DNA from: Rodentolepis nana | Lineage: Eukaryota; Platyhelminthes; Cestoda; Cyclophyllidea; Hymenolepididae | Direction of reading: 5' to 3' | DNA length: 25,107 nucleotides | Assembly: GCA_900617975.1 (NCBI GenBank) | Contig: UZAE01000369.1 | Span: 1 to 25,107, forward strand | In this document: positions 1-13,100 of the stretch, in pieces | How positions within the stretch are numbered: the stretch's first letter is position 1 | Layout of the letters: every line of letters begins with the position of its first letter | Position numbers and translations under genes: made by a program | Notes under the pieces: generated by a model | The model's input: the letters and a program-made list of their open reading frames with translations, nothing else | What the model was told of the DNA's origin: nothing | Databases searched by the model: none

Positions 1-44
1 ATGAATATACGTTGCCCAGGGTGCACCACGTGGAGGTGAGACGA
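1..44 (-). mobile_element. Short retroelement head fragment cut by window edge
   Basis: gaatatacgttgcccagggt then gcaccacgtggaggtgag matches the head of the family in reverse orientation. Whether more of it lies to the left cannot be seen. Confidence 0.65.
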
Positions 45-937
45 ATAATACATATTTGGAATAGTGTGAAAGCAGCTAAAATCAGGAACGAAATCAGAAA
101 TCAAAAGGGAATATCCAGAAGTGTGACCTAATTTTATTTCTGATAAGGGTTTGTCCATATTCACTTAGAAGGCAATTAACTGTCACATAGTCCATAATTC
201 AAAAACCATGACAGCTTCCCTGGATTAGGTCGCACAATTCCAAGCACTTTTCGTTGATTATTCGATTCTAAAGGTCTCATAACGTGTACAGTTTTCTTTA
301 ATTAATATAACTTTAAGTTGACTTAGCGAAAGTGCTACTTGAATTTACGACAACTTTCTGAAATCGTGATTTTAATTTACCAAGAAGCTTTCCTTTTAGT
401 GATTTATTCAACAATTATAGAATATACTGTTTAAGGAGGTATTCTAGTCTAGAAAAAAATTTTGAAATTTTTCTTGCATATTTTCATAGTTTAACTATTC
501 AAGAATATGTCTACGAGAGGATTTTCCAACATTCAAAATAGTTTCGGAAATATAAGTATATTGCTGAGGAGGGATCCAAATCGGTTGGGCTGCAACTAAT
601 CGAACAAAAGACATAATGGGTTCTCCGACTACCTGAAACTATATTTCTTAGTAAGCCCTTTTGTTTCGTTATATCTGTCTATCTATATATATTTATATAT
701 ATTTCACGGCAATTGATTTACGGAACAGAAAACACCAGTTTTACGAGTGCATTAGCAGCAAAATTGGGGAAATCAAATGATGAAGAAGTAATTATAGATA
801 ATAATTAAGGCTACTGTGTTTTGGAGTTTTTCATGGTCTTTTCAGCGATTTCTTCTTTTATTTCGTGTACTACATATAACAACGAGATTATATTTTCAAG
901 AACGGCTCAATGCAGACTAGGGTTCAAAATTGCATTA

Positions 938-1020
938 CAATGCAGTTGCAATAGTCTACGCTACACTCCATCATGTCCTCAATGCAGTTGCAATAGTCTA
1001 CGCTACACTCCATCATGTCC
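938..1020. repeat. 42-bp tandem duplication
   Basis: Two copies (938-979 and 980-1020) of a unit beginning caatgcagttgcaatagtct and ending catcatgtcc, identical over 41 bases. The open frame across it (821-1066) is a repeat artefact: 42 is a multiple of three. Confidence 0.95.
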
Positions 1021-1129
1021 ATTCGTTGAAAAATCTTTCAAAGTTTATCATCAGAAGAGTTATTGATTCGATGTGTGGGTTCAGAAACTCAAAATAATAA
1101 TGAGTCTCTAAACTCGCTGATATGGATTT

Positions 1130-1375
1130 TTGCTCCAAAGCATATCCACATTTATTGCTGTGTGTATTTTTAATGAAGTGGGAGTGAAAATTGGTCCAGA
1201 AGTGCATGCATTTGCTATCAGAGGAGACAACGCTCGGATTGACCGCTCCGAGATACGAGCATCCAGCGCATCAAAGGAGGCCAGAACTGCTCGAATAGAA
1301 AACAAAGAAGCCGAAAATAGTTTTTCGAAGTCGAGGAAGGTCCGATATATGCAGCAGGAATGGCAGATTGAATAA
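1130..1375 (+). other. Unassigned GC-richer open segment
   Basis: From about 1190 to 1310 base composition rises clearly above the surroundings. The plus frame reads a charged, Ala/Arg/Glu/Ser-rich stretch (for example IDRSEIRASSASKEARTARI), and the minus frame is open too. No family recognised. Could be a repeat fragment, an exon of another gene, or chance. Confidence 0.2.
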
Positions 1376-1530
1376 ATGTAAGTTAAAAATATAATTTTAT
1401 GACTTAGACTGCAAAACATTTTACTGCAAACTCTGAACGCGTTTTTCTTAGAACTGTTTTTTTGAATCTGATACCCACGATTTCGCAAATTCTGCCAAAA
1501 CCGATTTACTTGAAATTTTAAGAGGAACTT

Positions 1531-1692
1531 GGCTATGTCCGGAACTACGGCCATCCCCAAATTTTACTTTTTACTATTTTTAAAAAATCGAAGAATGTTC
1601 AAAAAAGTGGTACAAAAATGGTTTTTTTCTTTAGACAGTCGCCATTTTGTAAAAAATATATCTAAAACTTTTCCGTAGTTTCGGACATAGCG
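1531..1692. repeat. Inverted repeat, MITE-like
   Basis: Arm ggctatgtccggaactacgg at 1531-1550 and its near-reverse complement ccgtagtttcggacatagcg at 1673-1692 (18 of 20). The AT-rich spacer is about 120 bp. It could be a small DNA transposon or one side of a larger degraded element; no target-site duplication was identified. Confidence 0.6.
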
Positions 1693-2950
1693 ACTTAATT
1701 GTAAATTGAAAATATTTTTTTATTATTTTGATTTCAGATTGCTCGGAGAGTTAAAATCGTGGGTATAGTCATGCTCCATATTTTTGGGACGCCCCACTCC
1801 ATCAGCTGATAACTAACGGAATTTTAAAGTTTTTTATTTTTTTATTTTTTTGTATGCTTCTAAGGTGAATAAATAGTATATAAAAAAATTGATAATAAAA
1901 TATTGCTTGCCTTTTTACAGCACTTCAAAAACGACCTAAAATTCATGTCTCTAGACCAGAATACCCCCTTAATAACACTATTATTGTCTTTGTGGAAGGA
2001 TTACTGATCATATGAGCACATTTTATGACTGTTTGAGGCTAGTTTCTCAAGCAGAAAAGTTGTTCATGAGTGCGTCTTGGTATTGTTATCATTAGGTTAA
2101 ATGGAACAATTTGCAACCAGTAAGACATTGTTTAAAAGTTATTTGCAAAAGTGTCGTATTTTTTAAAGGCCGATAGGTCAAGGGGCTGAAGATCATCGTA
2201 AATGAAAATTTGTATTCATCTTCAAGGCATTTATGTGCTATTTTCGGGAGCAAATTAGTTAATGTCAAATATAATTAAAGAGCTTTGCTAGGATGTCTCT
2301 AAAAATGACTGTGACCCAATCACCCTCAATCTGTTAAGCTAAACTAATCTAAAATCATGAACAGAACACGAAATAACAATTGAAAGCTGACATCCATTTG
2401 TCAACCATTCGGTGTTTCAGCCCTGAAATACACCCAAAACACTTTTCATCTCTGTTCTAAAAGTTGCATTAAGCAGTTTGGAACTCCTTTGAAAATTCGA
2501 ATTTAATACATTTTAAGCTAATGATCTAAATTTAATATGTAATCGAACATCTCCTAATGACCTTTTAAAATTTAATATCTTAAGCGCATTTTTAAATATC
2601 TTTTCACCATTTTGTTTAAGCATAACGTTATCTAAGAGATATTTGTAATAAATTAAAAATGACAGTTACAAACGAAATTGATCTTTGATTAAGTTTAAAT
2701 TTCACCACCTAACACCCTAACACTAAAACTAATTTTTACCGAACAAGCTGAAATTAAAACCCCAAATTGCTTCCTACTTCTACATATTAATTAAAATTCA
2801 ATAGCTTGAAAACACAAATACAAAAATATAAACCAGGATTTATTAGCTCTTTCCGGGTTAATTTATGCAAAAGATGTTCATTTGTTGATGAGCTGTTTTT
2901 ACTAAAACTCTATGCTTTTGTCCTATAAAGGCAAAGTTGTTTGAATTGAG

Positions 2951-2974
2951 ACACACACACACGCATATATATAT
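2951..2974. repeat. AC/AT microsatellite
   Basis: (AC)6 followed by gc and (AT)n. Confidence 0.9.
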
Positions 2975-3448
2975 GTGTTCAGTCCTCTAATTTATGCAGT
3001 AAATGGAGTTTATGTAGCAATTTATCATAATCGTTTTTTATAAAATGTCTTCAAAAAGTGCAACGAGAAGATGAAATTCCTCCTGGTGAAAAGTTTACTT
3101 GACAACCCGCCTGTCCGTAAACGGGATATTCTTAGAATTTGCGCAAATATTATCTTTGAAGATGCCAAATTTCAATACTTCGAAAATAATTATTTAATTT
3201 AATTCATTCTATATAATATAAAAAAACTACTGCAGAGTTTTACTATTAGAACACTACCTGTAGCATATTACTTTATCAACATTTTAGTAGCTTTTAGTGA
3301 ACAAGACCCCCTTGTAGATCTGTTGTTGTTATGAGGACACAAAGACCTCATTGTAAAATCCAACCTCATTCGATTTATTCCAGTTATATAGTAGACTTGA
3401 AAATATATGATACGGAGTTAAGCCAGTAAGTACTTTACTGCTAAACGA

Positions 3449-3571
3449 TTGGAAGTGAGCTATGCCAACAGGCACAGTAGTGCCAATAGGAGAGCACGTC
3501 AGTATGAAGACCACGGACCACTAGATAATTCAGTTAGCGGAGACATGCCTGTTTTTATATCCCACCCGAGG
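3449..3571 (+). other. Unassigned open segment ending at a donor-like site
   Basis: The plus frame reads RQYEDHGPLDNSVSGD and MPVFISHPR, followed by GAG|GTTAGT at 3571. No clear acceptor upstream and no recognised family. It sits inside the synaptotagmin intron on the opposite strand. Confidence 0.15.
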
Positions 3572-4020
3572 TTAGTCATTTCCGTAAATTCCCTCCTTCA
3601 CCGGGGGCAGATATTTGACTATATTATTATTTTAATTCTAAGAAAAGCCTATCAACAGCGAGTTAAAGTTTTATGAAATCGATTTCCAACTAAATTTGAC
3701 ATGCAGTTAGAATTTTAGGTAGCTTTTGTACAAATTGATCGGCTAAATCTGCACGCATTTTGAGAATCAAGCTACTATCATTAATATCACTAGTATTTGG
3801 TAAAGGGTTTAGAAAAAAAGCATAGAGAGACGCAATGTTTTTTTAGGCTCAAATTCACAGCAATGACATTAGTTCTGCTTGAACTCAAGGATCTAAAATG
3901 AATAGCCCATCTGGCATATGGTTTCGCTTTCACAAGCACTAAACAACAGATGGTTTGTTTGCAACGGATTCCCCAATTCTTTGTTTCGTATTTCCAAAGT
4001 GGAAAAATTGATTCACTTAC

Positions 4021-4154
4021 TTGTATGTGATCAAAGGGAACATCGAACGAGAAGGATTCGTTGTAGTATGGATTGAGGGTACACTTTTTAATGGTTGTTT
4101 TCTTTTTCTTAATTCTCCTTCCTTGGAGCATCAATGAGAGCTTCACGTAAGGGT
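4021..4154 (-). CDS. Syt1: Synaptotagmin exon G: C2B middle with polybasic strand
   Basis: Acceptor CATCCTCCTTTTAG before 4154, donor CAA|GTAAGT at 4021/4020. It completes Asp320 and adds 44 codons (to residue 364). [14 protein letters not shown] is followed by the polybasic strand [10 protein letters not shown], which in Syt1 binds PIP2, SNAREs and endocytic adaptors, then [21 protein letters not shown]. The break after HIQ matches the usual Syt1 exon boundary just before the strand leading to Ca2+ loop 3. No continuation of C2B (DYD loop, HWSDML or PIAQWH-type motifs) could be found on the minus strand from 4020 to 1. Confidence 0.97.
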
Positions 4155-7100
4155 CTAAAAGGAGGATGCAAAGACGATATGTTTGTTTCGTTTCATACTT
4201 CGTGGCATATTCAAACTGTTAATAGTGTTAATTACAATGAAATTAAACTGACTTGGATGAATGTAAATAAAATTCATGTGGAATATTGTTTGATAGACGA
4301 AAGTTTTGGAAGAAATTAGTATAAAATCGAGGGAATTAGTTATCAACTTCACCCCCATGAAATGCTCGCACATATCAACCACTTGAGTCATAATGGAATA
4401 ATTGAACCATTTAAGAAGAAAAAAGCTTAAAATTCTCTATTTATTTGTACGGAAAATAAGTTTAAATAAGAGATTAAAACTAAAATATGTGTACTATATG
4501 TCGCGAATAGATAAATGATTATACACAATATTGCTTAGCAAAGACAAAAATCGGAAAAACCCATTCTAAACAAAATATAGCCCAAATGACAAAGGACAGC
4601 AAATGGTATTACTCAAGTGGCATTGCATGAATATTTTAATTTAGATACTAATAACATTACCAGATAAACCGCCAACATCCATCTTTTTCAAATTCTTCGC
4701 CTCAAGTATGTTGACTGTCAATTTCCCTGAAGTGGGAACATAGCGAAGAGAGAAACAAATGTCGCCAAGCCTGTTCTCCTAAAAGAATAAAAAATAAAGT
4801 TATTTAAGTTTTCAAGAATATCAAATGGAATAAATTTAAAATTTAATATTATGAAAACCAGGAATTAATTTTTATGTTGAAAATTGACAAACATAAAATT
4901 AAATGAAATACTGAGGAGAAACTTTTCATAATGTATTGAAACATTTGTTAATACGTAGGAGGACCTTTTCAATTTTGATTTTTTTTGAGTTGATAACAAG
5001 GCCACTTTGCACAAAATTAGATTTCATGCTTTAGTTAAACCGATAAGAAATCGAGCATTGTCCGGTTTGTATGGAGATAGGGCACAAGAAATAACACCGA
5101 GCGTGCTCTTCATAAATTGACAAGTCGTTTGAAATTTGTTGGTGCGAATTTAATTTTATTGTTAAGGGCAAAAAGATGCCCAGCCCCAAAGCCGACACAT
5201 CAGAGGGACATTGCATGCAGCCTTTCTTTCACAAGCCCCTGAACGCCAAAAAACGCCACTCCTAAGGCCATTACTAAAATTTAGGGATAAGTCCTAATAG
5301 CCCCCACCCTCCCGCCAATGCCAAGTTTGGGTTGGGCTTTATATGCTTCTCAAAAGTCAGAATGGGGGGCGAATTTTGAAGCTGGCGTTTTAAAACACCT
5401 GATTGAAGCAAGTCCCCGCTAAACTTACAACGGATTTGCTTAGAAACTAGCAAGTTCGTGATGAACTGTGTGAATTACACATGAAGAATAGAATGAGAAT
5501 TCGGGTGCCGCCCACCAACTCTCCCCGACATAACCAAGATGAATATGGAAAAAAATGGCATTTCTTTGCGCCAACTACAAAGAATTCATTTAATTTTATA
5601 AGTTAGTTGCTTATGGAGGCGCTAATCAAAAAGGAAATGGTGGTGTTAAATTCAAACACCACATTCCTTCGAGTAGGCCAGAGCTGACTCTTCAGAAAAG
5701 TTAATACAATTTGTGCGTCCAGGCGATATTGACATGATTTGAAAAATGGACTACTATGAAACAAAAAATTAAATCAAAGTTTCTCTACTGTTAATCAGAT
5801 TCTACTTCGCTCATAGTTGGCACTCCCCAACATAGCCCACTGGCCAAGAATCGAAGCCGTTGCTGAGTTTAGACTATGTACCGGACACGATTGCCTGGCC
5901 AAACACCTTCACAGATTGGGAGTATACACTCAACCCACATGCCCTCTATGTAACCTACATGAGGAAATGGAGAAGACCCACCTGATTCGGTGTCCAGCTC
6001 TAAAGACAACGACGGAAAGCCAGAGATACTGGGAAGCAAGAAGACAGATAATGAACTGCTATTAATTAACTGCTATATATGTACCCCCCGACCTTGGGGG
6101 AAGCTGAAGTCAAAGTTTAAGGGCTAATGATAAATATCATAAAGCCTGCCATTTGAAATAAATAAACTTCGCTCATAGTGCGGATGTTTAGAGATTGAAC
6201 TTCAAACGAAAGTTGTAATATGTCTCAAGAAATTATGAAGAGACTCTTGGCGCGTTTAATAAAGCAAAATAGATCTTGCATCGAGCAAACGACCCCTTTG
6301 TATACTTCGCTTCGTCTCAATTCTATATTTTGCACCAAACTTTGCCACTATTGTCGAAGCATGTCTGATCAACAATCGTTAATTCATTCGAATGAATGAC
6401 ATTTTAAATATGGCTTCAAATAATATAATGTTATTAATTTTTAAATTGCCCTTAAACCGTCCGTCTACTTCTGAAGGGCTTAAAGTGTACTAATTGTTGG
6501 ACGAAGTCTCGTCATAGCAAACATAGGAGCTTTTAGCTTTACGCGCGGGAATAAAGTGATGATCAGCAAACTCCCACAAGTACATAAAGAGGAAGTGAAG
6601 TGAAAAGGAAGGGCAGCGAAGCAGGGAGACAGAGTGGAAGTCAACTTTGATTTATTGCCCCCCCCCCCCGCTCGGAGTAGCTTGGCAGGAGCACGAATGC
6701 GTGACTCAATCGAAAAATGCTTTCTATGTTCGCATCGTCTGCTGCCTGCCGGCCAGCTTCTAATCGTTTACTACCGCCATCGTCTGTACAACTTTTTCGC
6801 ATTGATGTACATTTGGTGTTGTGGGAGAAAACATGATGATTAAAGTGTAGTAAGAGTCTTTATCGATTAAAAGCTGACAGAAAAGCAGTATTTCACCAGT
6901 ATACCCAAGGTTAAAGATTGCCTTCTCGCACAAATCCATGATATACTGGCGAATTGATTTGACAAGCCGAAATTTCGACAGAAAACAATTTGAAACTAAC
7001 TAAATTTAGATCCTTGGGTAGTATATATCTGCGTTTATTTAAAATGTAGTTTCAGTAAATGACTTTAGTTTTTAAGATCGATCCACCCTTAAGCCACAGC

Positions 7101-10100
7101 TTAACGCTATGCGAATAGCGTGAACTTGAACCAAAGTCTGACCTTCAAAATCCAATCCCTAACTTTTCCATAGTTCATATTGAGAGATTCTTAACTCAAC
7201 CCTTGACCCAGTAACCATTTTGCTAAACACTTTGCACTTGTAGCTGGGCTCCAACCCAGAAAGCAAACAGGTTTAATTGAAAAAAATCGTTAGCTCTTGG
7301 CATTTCAAGGGATAAATGGTTATTAAATGTTGCCTCTAAAGTAAAGAAATTGAATATTTCCTTCCTAATTGAATGGAGTTTAAAGTATTCATCTAAAAAA
7401 TACAAAACGAATTGTCAGTAGTCTCTGCTCCCATTATTATTAAATCGAAAATACAGAATTGTCTATTAGAAAGGCACATTGAAATGAATTCATTTAATCA
7501 AGTAGCTTTCACTAATCGTTACAATTTAACTTGTTAAAATTTTTTAGTTTATTGCCCAGTAAGTCAACAAAGCTAGACCAAAAATGATAAATAATTTATC
7601 AAAGTGGCTTACTTACTGAAAGAATTTTGAAAAGGTATTTTGGAAATTCTTTTAAATCACTTCGCATATAGAAACGATTCACAAACCGCAAAGCCATGAA
7701 AGTATAGAACGGAGAGCATTCATCACATATTTTATTTCAATCGCGTTTTAAAAACACAAACAGAAATGCGTATTAGACTCAAGTTATCGTAACTAATTAG
7801 TCATAAAAGAGCCAATTAATTTCATTGATAAGTCCTAATCTTTCAAGAACATCGCTGTTTATTAGTGAATTGGGCGAAACACCCTGTTAAAAATGTTTTT
7901 ATGATACTAAAAACGCCATTTAAAATATTAAGGAATGAATATAACTTTATATTGAACAGGGGCAATTATAAATAATAAATACTAAAAGATTAACGAAAAT
8001 TAGAAACTGTGTTCCGTTAATTCAAATAGAAATAGAATGGCTTCCAATCTACCTATTTTGGATTTCAAAAAACGAAAATTTATCATTTAGTAGAAATAAA
8101 TCTAATCAAAATACAAGGAGGTTATGAATAATTTGCAAAACGAGACGTGAAATAATTAAATTATAAAATACCTTTTCATTTTCTGCGTCCGTAGGTTCAA
8201 TGGGACGCCATTCTTCCAGAGTTTGGCACAGGTCAATAGAGCCGAGGGGAATCTTCAATTGACCAATTTGATCGTGTTTTGAAAATCGATCAAAGTCGTA
8301 GACATAGAGCACTAGCGTTGTACCGGGTATCTCGGCATATGGCAACTGTAATGTTAGTAGAACGAATTACTAACCGCTCTTAGTTATTCAAAAACGCAAG
8401 GAAACGAATTGGTGGACTAAACGATTGATTTTATGTAAAATATCAGTGTCTATAATGCAAAGCAACTTTAAACTATAAAATATATATATATATTCGAAAA
8501 TTTGCAAAACATTGACTATAACAAATCCGATTATCAAGTAATAGTCGCAAAAGGCTACTTAGATCATGTTACTTCAATTATCGTTTTCTAAACCGACTAT
8601 TTGACATTGTATTGCTATTATGAAGTCAATAAGAAAACTTTGATGGTCAATGCGTGTTTTATTATGATATCTAAACTTTGAAAGGTTAGATGTGAACCAC
8701 CTATTATGATGCAATTAGAAAAAAATAATTATTCCACAGACCCAGTTTACACTCGTTAGATTTGTCCATTAATGAATTATAATTAACTATTCACGGTGAC
8801 CTTTTATGTTAGAAATTGGTGGAATTTTCGCATTGCTTCAGTAGATAATATAATATATTTTTTTAAAATAATGGTCTCACTTAATTGTATTACTGATGAT
8901 TTAATAAAATAAACGAAGCACATGTGGAATCTATCCAACCTTAAAACGAAATGAGAACCTCATATCTCTGTTGTAAATCTGAGGTCATAAAATCTACATA
9001 CTTCAAAGTAATCTCCCAGAACACCCTGATTTCTTTTTACCACAGTTCTCAAGTTGTGGTTTCAGGATTATTGTTGGCAACTCATTGGTAATCTAGGGAC
9101 AATAAAGCCAAATATTTTGCTGCAAGAAATTTGGCATGAAAATGAGAACAAATATGTAAATCAAGAACTATCTGCAAGATGAAATTCGAATTTTATTTAG
9201 CTTTAATACGATCGCTAAAGTGGAACTATTAATTTTTAATTTATCTGTCGGATTTGAAATGACAAAATGCTTCAATCATTTATTCAACGCTGTAGGCACT
9301 GGGCAAAGAAAGTAAAACTGTCCTTCTATTCCAATGTGAAAATTGTTAAAGGGACTGGAAATTCATTTGAAAATACCGATTTTCAGGATAAAAATATAAA
9401 AGTCAATTAGTAGAAAAAACGGCAGCTTAAAATTGAACACATTAGCATTATTTAAATATTTTCTCCTGCAAATCTACCACGTTCGACTTCTGACGGATCG
9501 AAATGACAAAATTTTCGCCTCAAGATTTTACTTCGCACTCTCCTTTTGAATCCTCTTAGTCCCTATAAATGTGGCCTCCATTCCTCTGAAAATCAGATGT
9601 TCTTTTCAAAAATGAGGATTTTGTATTTGGTTTTCAATTTCCGCAGATAATCACAGTCCACTCTCTTTTATTGCCTTCTTTTCCGCTGTAATATAGCTGC
9701 TGATAATTAGATTATGCGAAGTGGAAAGAAGAAGACTTTCAGCTCAAATGGTGGTTTAATTATTAACAAAATAAATTAACCTATATAGAATTAGGTATAT
9801 AATAAATAATTAGCTGCCAGCTGGCCAATAATTGCAGTTATCATTTTTCCATATGTTATTTTATATATCCAGGCGTAAATGCAGGAATTTGATATTCTGC
9901 AATTCAATGCACGGGTGATGAAATCTATAAGTTTCTTTCGAGTTCACAGATTGAGTCTTCAGAAAACACAATTCATGCTTTATTCCCAAAATTTAGTTTT
10001 AATTGAATTATTACAACTTTGTATCATCGATTTCTTTTCATGCTCTCAACTTTAGCTTGAAATGAAATAAGTTCTGATCACATCCTGGTTTCAAACAGAA

Positions 10101-13100
10101 AAATTCATTTTTCTAATATAATTTTTAATTGAACTAATCTTCTGTCAAACGAAAGGAATCCTTAGACGTCTGTTCTATGTTCATGTTCAACCAAACTTCA
10201 ACACATACGCTAAATATATTCTGACGTTTAACTAACAAGCTTTAAATTTCGCGAACTGGGAAAAAATCCAATTTTTAAAATTCACAATAGCTTAATATTA
10301 AGGATTGCATTATAATTTTATAAAAAGAGGTGAAATAAATGGTTTCATAATTTGGGTTAATGTATTTGACATTCTGACATTTGTGCCTTCAGATGATACT
10401 TCAAGATAACGTCCTTAAACTCTTTCACCCCAGTGTGCAGATTTATAAGCCTAAAATACTCAATTTATTTTGTTTTAAGTTTGTTAACTTTTATTATTTG
10501 CAGTATCATTTTGCCACAGAAAACAAATTTTAGGCAAAATTAAAAATTCAGTCCTCATAGCATGATTTACGTTAAAAGTTATAAATAGTTCTAAATACTG
10601 TAAACACGAAGCATATTTGTAAACACGCAACAAATGAGTTCATTAGATGTCTCCAGTCACGAGCGAATTCAATTTACGAACCTAGATTGTACAGTTAATC
10701 CTATCTTGTAGCATTATAATCAAGTGGCAATTTTGGCTAATTAGCCAATGAATTTGATTTAGATTAACATTGGGGTGATTGCGATACACACTTAAATTTA
10801 AGGTATTTTAGCTTATTTTTGAGCTTATTGGCTTGTGAGTATATTCATCAGATACATTCAATGCTATTATGACTACAATAATCTAGGAATTTAACTTATA
10901 GATTTGGTACACAAAGGCATTCCATGCCTTGCTTAATTATTCCTAATGTCTCCTTTGGGAAGGGGGTAAGACTCACAATTGCGACAATTGAAGCAGCCAA
11001 GCAGAAACGTGAATTCAAATAGGGTCTTATCAGCAGTTGATCATTCCCTTCAATCACTCTTACTTTTGACTGTTTAGACAGGAAGTAAGAGTGTTTGACA
11101 ACAAGCAAAATCTAAGGAGAGGGAAATCAGGCTACTGGGGTCTCTTGGTTATGCCCCAGAGAAGAACTTGTTGATTGCAATGAAATTATAAAACAAGGTT
11201 TTTAATATCAATCAGCTTCTACTCACGGCTCAAAAGGTCATGAAAGTATAAATCAATCACGCAAAAATTTATCAAGCATCAAGTATCTGAGGGCTCATTT
11301 GAGGAATTATTAAGGGAACGTAAACGATTTTCTTTGAGCTAACTCAACTCTGCCTTCTTGATGGTAAATTCAACGTCTTAAAAGCTCATCTTGTCTCATT
11401 GACCATCAGGAATACGGACGAGGTTGAGAAGCAAAACCGACCCTTCTTGTTTCAAGGAACCGGCCAACGCGCTCCTAAGCATTTTAGCCACACATTCACA
11501 TCAACCCCGAAACAGTTGATTAACTTTGAACTTTAGAACGTGCATAACCATTCAGTAAATTCTTTTCATCAAAAATCGACAAATGAAATCCACCGAGACT
11601 CTAATACCTCGTTGTTGCTCTCCACATTTAAAAAATTATTGGGGCTTTCTAGTGATTGATTTCGATTGCTACCATAATAAAAAATTTAGTATTTTGATAA
11701 TAATGTAGGTATCATAATTGGTATAGCTTAAATAGGAAATCAATAAGTTGAATAGTTTGACAGTAAGATAGATGGGCTCACCTTGAAGATAAAACTCTCA
11801 TTAAAGACCGGATTCAGTGTTTTCCGATGAACTTTAGTTTCGAACTTCTTCTTTTTGTTTGGTAGAAGGAAGACTTTAACATAGGGATCTGATGTTCCGC
11901 ACATATCCATTGCTGGAAGATCTCGAGCTTGAATAATTCCAACTGTCAGCTAAAGGAAACGAAATTCTAAACATTCCCTATGCTTATACAAACTGTCAGT
12001 TTTCCTGACATATTATTATTTGATTTTATTTCCGTTCATTAAACTCATAGTTGTATTTTAAATGACTCTAAACTTAAATCAAAATAACAATTGCCTTCAA
12101 TTTTTACTTACAAATTAACTTTTAATATATTTTTAGCAACATACAAGTTGTTGGAAAGAAGCCTGTTTGCGCAATCAAATCGAAAAAAGAAAAAAACAGA
12201 TTCTGGAGTTGGTTGGGAAGCAAAATTGGCAAAGACAAGTCAAATTACAACTTCCAAAAGCGATATTAATTTTAGCAACTTTTAATTTTGCTTGTTTGAG
12301 TTCCCAATTTAACTTATCTTGTGTCATCAATAATATGATTGAATGGTATTTGATATAATCACTTTCATCAGACCAAAAGACCTAATAAATACTCTTCGCT
12401 TGATTATCGCCTTCAGCTTGAGTTAGAAGTTAACAAATATTTGCATTAACTCAATTTTAATCTTTTAGCCCGAAGGCACAATAGCAATTGCCAGAATCAT
12501 TGATGTAAGTAAATCAGATATTTCGGAGCAAAAAAATATGGCCTTCCATTTCCCTTCTGCTCTCAGCTTTCCCGGAAACTCAATGCACACACCGCAAAAG
12601 GAGTGTAAATAAGCTTGTGCTTTAAAAGCTCTTCCAGCACCCATAAAATGCGGCTTTAATGGCTCGCTTTATTTTATACCCGTAGTCTTGTAAATTGGAT
12701 GCTATGATTGGATATCACTGAGAATTGACTATGATTTTACTAGGCATAAGATAGCATCGCGCAAGTAAATGGAATGCTAGCAGGGTAGAAAATAAATTGA
12801 ATAGAACAGTACAACTTACTTCATTCTTTTGAAAATCGAACTCAATGGAGTACTGTAAAGATCCAAGCTCAACTTTCTCTTTCTCATCCTCTTCCATATT
12901 GTCGGTCAAAACTTGCGTATCCTCCTGAAAATGTTGTAAACAGAGTGAGGCGTTTGAATGAGCAGCAAAACAATATCAAGAAATCACTACAGATATGAAA
13001 AAAGTTAATTTACACAGTATAAACTTTAGTGCTAATACTATTCGAAAAATGCAACTTAATATATTAAGCGCATTTTTTATAAAGCTAACTATTGGCGATA

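Larger units (their letters stand above)
1..4020 (-). other. Intron of synaptotagmin (incomplete) after exon G
   Basis: Begins with a consensus donor (GTAAGT at 4020-4015) and runs off the left edge, so the intron is longer than 4 kb. It contains a repeat piece at 1-44, a 42-bp tandem duplication at 938-1020, an inverted repeat at 1531-1692, a GC-richer open segment around 1130-1375, a short AC/AT microsatellite near 2951-2974 and an unassigned plus-strand open segment at 3449-3571. The rest is AT-rich with nothing I can name. Confidence 0.85.
4779..8171 (-). other. Synaptotagmin intron E-F, carries a LINE fragment
   Basis: A 3,393-bp phase-0 intron. It contains the LINE insertion at 5818-6165 in the orientation opposite to the gene and a GC-richer patch at about 6540-6830 with a run of 12 C. 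A second moderately GC-rich patch lies at about 5200-5400. I recognise no conserved motif in the remainder. Confidence 0.92.

Noticed and set aside
821..1066. Plus-strand 81-codon frame
   Set aside because: Kept open by the in-frame 42-bp tandem duplication; no protein signal.
2083..2103. Possible extra copy of the shared tail (gttatcattag)
   Set aside because: Only about 11 bases match and flanks do not align; chance is sufficient.
3790..4146. 118-codon minus frame taken as one exon starting at its ATG
   Set aside because: Only 4021-4154 is synaptotagmin; a perfect GTAAGT donor ends the exon at 4021, the rest is intron, and the ATG is an internal or non-initiating codon.
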